Shown piece after piece: positions 60,475 through 64,000 of a stretch of DNA of 64,000 nucleotides. Each line of letters begins with the position of its first letter. Positions within the stretch are counted from its first letter, which is position 1. Location: NCBI GenBank assembly GCA_963760125.1, contig CAVXBV010000014.1, positions 248,001 to 312,000 of the forward strand, written 5' to 3'. This DNA is from RYN-111 sp963760125. Lineage in GTDB: Bacteria > Actinomycetota > Actinomycetes > Mycobacteriales > SCTD01. The position numbers and the translations under genes are program-made. Below the pieces are notes generated by a model, which worked only from the letters and a program-made list of their open reading frames with translations, was not told the DNA's origin and ran no database searches.

Positions 60475-61980
60475 ATGCCCACCGCTGCCCGCCCCGCCGA
60501 CGCTGCTGTCGGTCTTGAGGCGATGGTCCAGCGCGTCTCCGGTCTGATCCAGGACCTGCCGAGCGCGCACGGGACCCAGGGTGCCCTGAGCCCGGCGCAG
60601 CTGCGCAGCACGTTCGAGCAGGCGGGCATCGGGCCGGACCAGGCTCGCGCCGTGCTCCGCCGCCTCACCGAGGACGGCCTCGTCATCGGTGCCGGCGAGA
60701 CCGAGAAGAAGCCACGACGCACGCCCGCGGCGGCCCGCCCGGCCGCCTCGACCACCCGCACACCTGCCCGCGCCAAGGCCAGCACCCGGCCCGCTGGACG
60801 CACTGTGGAGACCACCGTGACCGAGTCCCTGACCGAGCCCGCGCCGGACACCGCCCTCGTGGAGGCCGTCGTCGAGGCGCTGGTCACCGAGACCGCACCC
60901 GTTCCCGCCAAGAAGGCCACGCGCAGCCGCAAGGCCGCCGCCGAGGTCCCCGCGCCCGCCGCTGCTCCCGCTGAGGAGAACGACGACGAGGACGAGGACA
61001 GCGACACCCCCAAGGCGGTCGTCGCCGAGGAGGACAAGCCCCTCACGCTCGACGAGCCGCCGCCCGGCATCGACCTGGTCAAGGCCTACCTGCGCGAGAT
61101 CGGCCGCGTCCCGCTGCTCACCGCGGTGGAGGAGGTCGACCTCGCCAAGCGCATCGAGGCCGGGCTGTTCGCTGTGGAGAAGATGCGGCAGAACGCCCAG
61201 GAGGGCCTCAAGCTCACCCCGACGATGAAGAAGGACCTCACCTGGGTCCTGCGCGACGGCGACAAGGCCAAGCGCCACCTGCTCGAGGCCAACCTGCGCC
61301 TGGTCGTCTCGCTCGCCAAGCGCTACCAGGGCCGCGGCCTGGACCTGCTCGACCTGGTCCAGGAGGGCAACCTCGGGCTGGTCCGCGCGGTGGAGAAGTT
61401 CGACTACGCCAAGGGCTACAAGTTCTCGACGTACGCGACCTGGTGGATCCGGCAGGCGCTGCAGCGCGCACTGGCCGACCAGGGCCGCACCATCCGCGTG
61501 CCCGTGCACATGGCCGAGCTCATCACCAAGGTCACCCGCGTGCGCCGCGAGCTCACCCAGACCCTGGGCCGCGACCCCTCCGCCGAGGAGATCGGCGCGC
61601 CGCTCGAGATGACGGCCGCCAAGGTCGAGGAGATCATCGCGTTCGGTCGCGACACGCTCTCCCTGCAGAGCCCCGTCGGCGACGACGAGGCCACCCTGGG
61701 TGACTTCATCACCGACACCGAGTCCGTGGACCCGGTCGCGGCGGTGGAGACGCAGATGCTCCAGAGCCAGCTGCACAGCGTGCTGGGCGATCTGCCCGAG
61801 CGCTCCGCCATCGTCATCCGGATGCGCTTCGGCCTCGACGACGGCCGCCCGCGCACCCTCGACGAGGTGGGCCGGTTCCTGGGCCTGACCCGCGAGCGGA
61901 TCCGTCAGATCGAGCGCGACACGCTCGCCGAGCTCCGCCTCGAGGGCCGCGCCGACGGCCTGCGCGAGTACGTCGCCTGA
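60475..61980 (+). CDS. rpoD: Principal RNA polymerase sigma factor RpoD/SigA
   Basis: A 501-residue primary sigma factor. The first 190 residues are an actinobacterial N-terminal region rich in Ala, Lys, Pro and acidic residues (ENDDEDEDSDTP). Region 1.2 begins near 200 (GIDLVKAYLREIGRVPLLTA), region 2 near 265-335 (NLRLVVSLAKRYQGRGLDLL, KFDYAKGYKFSTYATWW), region 3 and then region 4 near 430-495 (RTLDEVGRFLGLTRERIRQIE). It directs housekeeping transcription. It starts at ATG 60475, 7 nt after AGGAG. Confidence 0.96.
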   Translation: MPTAARPADAAVGLEAMVQRVSGLIQDLPSAHGTQGALSPAQLRSTFEQAGIGPDQARAVLRRLTEDGLVIGAGETEKKPRRTPAAARPAASTTRTPARAKASTRPAGRTVETTVTESLTEPAPDTALVEAVVEALVTETAPVPAKKATRSRKAAAEVPAPAAAPAEENDDEDEDSDTPKAVVAEEDKPLTLDEPPPGIDLVKAYLREIGRVPLLTAVEEVDLAKRIEAGLFAVEKMRQNAQEGLKLTPTMKKDLTWVLRDGDKAKRHLLEANLRLVVSLAKRYQGRGLDLLDLVQEGNLGLVRAVEKFDYAKGYKFSTYATWWIRQALQRALADQGRTIRVPVHMAELITKVTRVRRELTQTLGRDPSAEEIGAPLEMTAAKVEEIIAFGRDTLSLQSPVGDDEATLGDFITDTESVDPVAAVETQMLQSQLHSVLGDLPERSAIVIRMRFGLDDGRPRTLDEVGRFLGLTRERIRQIERDTLAELRLEGRADGLREYVA

Positions 61981-62000
61981 CCGTTCCCCCGCACGAGACC

Positions 62001-62034
62001 GGCCGCCAGCGCCACCCCCCGGGTGCTGGCGGCC
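62001..62034 (+). terminator. Terminator hairpin after rpoD
   Basis: GGCCGCCAGC and GCTGGCGGCC form a perfect 10-bp stem with a 14-nt loop, 20 bp after the rpoD stop. CTTCTCGT follows rather than a T-run, as usual in this GC range. It precedes trmB. Confidence 0.7.
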
Positions 62035-62108
62035 CTTCTCGTCCCGGGATCCGCTACGGCGGGGAGCACGAGATCCCGAGCTACCTGGTCCGCCGGGGCC
62101 GCACCGGC

Positions 62109-62687
62109 GTGACGTCCCACGAGGCCCACGCCCGGCTGTTCCCGGTCCACGGCATCCTGCCGCCGTACGACGGTCTGGTGCGCTCGCTGCCGCTGGCGCT
62201 CGAGATCGGCTTCGGGATGGGCGAGGCGACGGCCCTGATGGCCGCTGCTGCGCCCTCGCTGGACCTGATCGCGGTCGACGTGCACCCCGCCGGGGTCGCC
62301 TCGCTGCTGCGCCGGATCGAGGCCGGCGGCCTCACGAACGTCCGCATCGTCGAGGGCGACGCGGTCGGCGTGCTGCGGGCGCTCCCTATGCACGTGCTGT
62401 CGGAGGTGCGGGTCTTCTTCCCCGACCCGTGGCCCAAGCCCCGCCACGCGAAGCGCCGGCTGCTCCGACCGACCTTCGCGGTGCTGGTGGCCTCCCGGCT
62501 CGCGCCGGACGGGGTGCTGCACCTGGCCACCGATCAGGAGCACTACGTCGAGCACGCCCGCGAGGCACTGAGCGGCTGGGACGTCCAGGAGATCCCGCGC
62601 CCGGACCGCCGCCCGGAGACCGGCTACGAGCGGCGGGCGGTGGTCGCCGGTCGTCGCACCTGGGACCTCCTGTGCCGGCCGCGCTGA
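62109..62687 (+). CDS. trmB: tRNA (guanosine(46)-N7)-methyltransferase
   Basis: A class-I SAM-dependent enzyme methylating G46 of tRNA. Visible are LALEIGFGMGEATALM (SAM site), DVHPAGVASLLRRI, and the TrmB hallmark FFPDPWPKPRHAKRRL. Coding similarity continues upstream of the GTG at 62109 (SYLVRRGRTG, typical of TrmB's N-terminal arm) back to about 62049 with no ATG, GTG or TTG. So either CTG 62085 is used, the 192-residue form from 62109 is real and shortened, or there is a 5' frameshift. The terminator of rpoD lies only 75 bp upstream. Confidence 0.88.
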   Translation: MTSHEAHARLFPVHGILPPYDGLVRSLPLALEIGFGMGEATALMAAAAPSLDLIAVDVHPAGVASLLRRIEAGGLTNVRIVEGDAVGVLRALPMHVLSEVRVFFPDPWPKPRHAKRRLLRPTFAVLVASRLAPDGVLHLATDQEHYVEHAREALSGWDVQEIPRPDRRPETGYERRAVVAGRRTWDLLCRPR

Positions 62688-62739
62688 GCGTCGCCGCGCT
62701 GGGGGTGCACGTCCGCGCCGCGTTGGGCAGGATGGGGTC

Positions 62740-63438
62740 ATGACTGAGAACCCGCGCCAGAACACCAGCTTCCCGAGCAACGGCGGCACGGCCCACGGCT
62801 ACCTCGCGCTCCCCGACAGCGGCACCGGCCCCGGCGTCCTCGTCATCCAGGAGTGGTGGGGGCTGACCGACCACATCGCCGACGTCTGCGACCGGCTGGC
62901 CCGCGAGGGCTTCGTCGCCCTCGCCCCCGACCTGTACGGCGGGAAGGTGGCGCACGACGGCGACGAGGCCGGGAAGATGATGAGCGAGCTGCCCGAGGCG
63001 CAGGCGGCGCAGGACCTCGCCGGCGCCGTGGACTTCCTGTTGGCCCAGGACGCCGTGACCTCGAGCAAGGTCGGGGCCGTCGGCTTCTGCATGGGCGGCG
63101 GTTTCGTCCTGCTGCTCGCCAACCAGCAGGGCGAGAAGGTCGGCGCGGCCGTGCCGTTCTACGGCGTCGGTCCGGCGGCCCAGCAGGCCGACTTCTCGGC
63201 GCTCACCGCGGCCGTGCAGGGCCACTACGGCGAGAAGGACGACTTCTACCCGGTGGACCAGGCGCGTGCGCAGGAGGAGAAGATCCGGACCGAGTCGGGG
63301 GCGCCGGTCGAGTTCTTCTACTACGACGCCGCGCACGCCTTCCACAACGACGAGAACCCGTTCGGCACCTACGACAAGGACAAGGCCGAGCTCGCGTGGG
63401 GTCGCGCCGTCGCGTTCCTGCGCAGCACCCTGGACTAG
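62740..63438 (+). CDS. Dienelactone hydrolase family protein
   Basis: A 232-residue alpha/beta hydrolase of the DLH family, opening lactones in aromatic-ring catabolism or acting as a general esterase. The Cys nucleophile is in GAVGFCMGGGF, the Asp in YGEKDDFYP and the His in DAAHAFHND. The N-terminal EWWGLTDHIADVCDRLA is also standard. It is not next to catechol-pathway genes. It starts at ATG 62740, and its TAG shares CTAG with the convergent DUF349 gene. Confidence 0.92.
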   Translation: MTENPRQNTSFPSNGGTAHGYLALPDSGTGPGVLVIQEWWGLTDHIADVCDRLAREGFVALAPDLYGGKVAHDGDEAGKMMSELPEAQAAQDLAGAVDFLLAQDAVTSSKVGAVGFCMGGGFVLLLANQQGEKVGAAVPFYGVGPAAQQADFSALTAAVQGHYGEKDDFYPVDQARAQEEKIRTESGAPVEFFYYDAAHAFHNDENPFGTYDKDKAELAWGRAVAFLRSTLD

Positions 63439-64000
63439 TCGGCGCGGACCCAGGCGGTCGTGGACTTCTTGGTCGACGTCGCTGAGGTGTCCGACTCGTC
63501 CGCGGCAGGGGCGTCGACCGACACCCCTGCCTGGGCGAGCCACTGGCGCTGGGTCTCCAGTTGGGCCTCGAGCTCGCCGGTGGCCCGACCGTCCGCCTTC
63601 GCCTTCGCGAGCTTGCCCTCGAGGTCGGCGACCTTCTCGCGCAGGCGTACGACGAACGTCGACTCCGTCGTCTTCACGTGGCTGGTGTCCGGGCCGGAGC
63701 GGAACCGCTCCTCGACGGCGGCGAACCGGTCCTCGAGCGACTTCATGACGTCGCGCGGGACCTTGCCGACCGCGTCCCACTTCTCCTGCAGCTGACGGAG
63801 CCGACCCTTGCCGCCGGGCGCCTGCAGCGCCTCAGCCTCAGTGAGGATCTCCTCCTTGAGCGTCTGGTTGCCGCGGAACTCCTCGTCCTGCACGGCGAAC
63901 GACGCGCTGCGGGCCTGGAAGAACACGTCCTGGGCGCCCTTGAAGGCGTTCCAGAGGGTGTCCTCGACCTCGCGCGGCGCGCGGCCCGCGGCCTTCCAGT
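63435..64000 (-). CDS. DUF349 domain protein (3' part, runs off right edge)
   Basis: The last 187 residues of a longer coiled-coil protein; the frame is open to base 64000 and continues beyond. DUF349 repeats are visible (LWNAFKGAQDVFFQARSA, ALQAPGGKGRLRQLQEKWDAVG). A charged coiled-coil (VRLREKVADLEGKLAKAKADG) follows, then a low-complexity tail. DUF349 proteins are common in actinobacteria and of unknown role, possibly in nucleic-acid binding. The 163-residue form from GTG 63924-63926 would cut a DUF349 repeat, so I reject that start. Confidence 0.87.
   Translation of the reverse strand, partial: WKAAGRAPREVEDTLWNAFKGAQDVFFQARSASFAVQDEEFRGNQTLKEEILTEAEALQAPGGKGRLRQLQEKWDAVGKVPRDVMKSLEDRFAAVEERFRSGPDTSHVKTTESTFVVRLREKVADLEGKLAKAKADGRATGELEAQLETQRQWLAQAGVSVDAPAADESDTSATSTKKSTTAWVRAD

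Overview
The window comes from the chromosome of a high-GC Gram-positive bacterium (Actinomycetota). Base composition is very GC-rich throughout and GTG starts are common. The conserved genes are actinobacterial: DUF3159, DUF3710, DUF3093, DUF4193, DUF3099, DUF3105, DUF7455, glgM/glgC, an AcnR-type regulator beside aconitase, and two sigma-70 genes. The order of dxs, TRAM methyltransferase, APC permease, two TrkA genes, DUF3159, OB-fold protein, DUF3710, dut, DUF4193, an inositol-phosphatase gene and the sigma factors is a loosened version of the sigA-sigB-dut-dxs neighbourhood of mycobacteria and streptomycetes. I cannot fix the genus. Packing is extreme: most genes are separated by fewer than 60 bp, and many convergent pairs share or abut stop codons.

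Region 1-22.5 kb. It opens with the 5' part of dxs (isoprenoid precursors). A lipid module follows: glpD, a TetR regulator, an alkyl-DHAP-synthase-like oxidase and a diacylglycerol-kinase-like lipid kinase. Next are a TRAM-domain RNA methyltransferase, a KimA-like APC permease and two TrkA/RCK proteins, probably for K+ transport. The conserved block DUF3159, OB-fold protein, CcdA plus thioredoxin-like protein (a DipZ split into two genes), DUF3710 and dut comes after that. Then come an SDR, DUF3093, an amidase, an SCP2-alpha/beta-hydrolase fusion and a membrane PAS-GGDEF-EAL-GAF c-di-GMP protein. A predicted membrane-associated protein and DUF4193 close the region.

Region 22.6-35 kb. A TetR regulator and an acyl-CoA dehydrogenase face an alpha/beta hydrolase across a promoter with two GTTACC/GGTAAC inverted repeats. 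A DUF3105 lipoprotein follows, then three secreted proteins with SipW-like N-termini. glgC and glgM are divergent and make alpha-glucan precursors. From 31.3 to 32.8 kb the sequence looks almost empty, but read across frames it is a decayed two-gene operon: a PKD-type secreted protein, and a lipoprotein resembling DUF6318. Both carry several frameshifts or stops. It sits beside an intact DUF222/13E12 HNH-nuclease gene.

Region 34.4-55 kb. This is mostly lipid and redox metabolism: inositol monophosphatase, two acyl-CoA dehydrogenases with an SDR, an alpha-hydroxy-acid oxidase, secreted and patatin-like hydrolases, a lytic transglycosylase, a geranylgeranyl-reductase-type oxidoreductase, a CoA-transferase, an orphan ABC ATPase, an enoyl-CoA hydratase/dienoyl-CoA isomerase, a SulP permease, a DUF3099 gene with an apparent 1-nt frameshift, an HhH-GPD protein, a CDF exporter, a phytoene-desaturase-like oxidoreductase and a DEAD-box helicase.

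Region 55-64 kb. This is a regulatory core. A STAS protein lacks the usual phosphorylatable serine. An acnR-like regulator lies upstream of acnA. A group-2-type sigma factor has a start region folded into a long hairpin. A small zincin follows, then the principal sigma factor rpoD, trmB, a dienelactone hydrolase and the 3' part of a DUF349 gene. Both sigma-factor genes are preceded by GGAAC-N18-GTT, the layout of SigR/SigH/SigE-type stress promoters, so oxidative or envelope stress probably feeds into the sigma network here.
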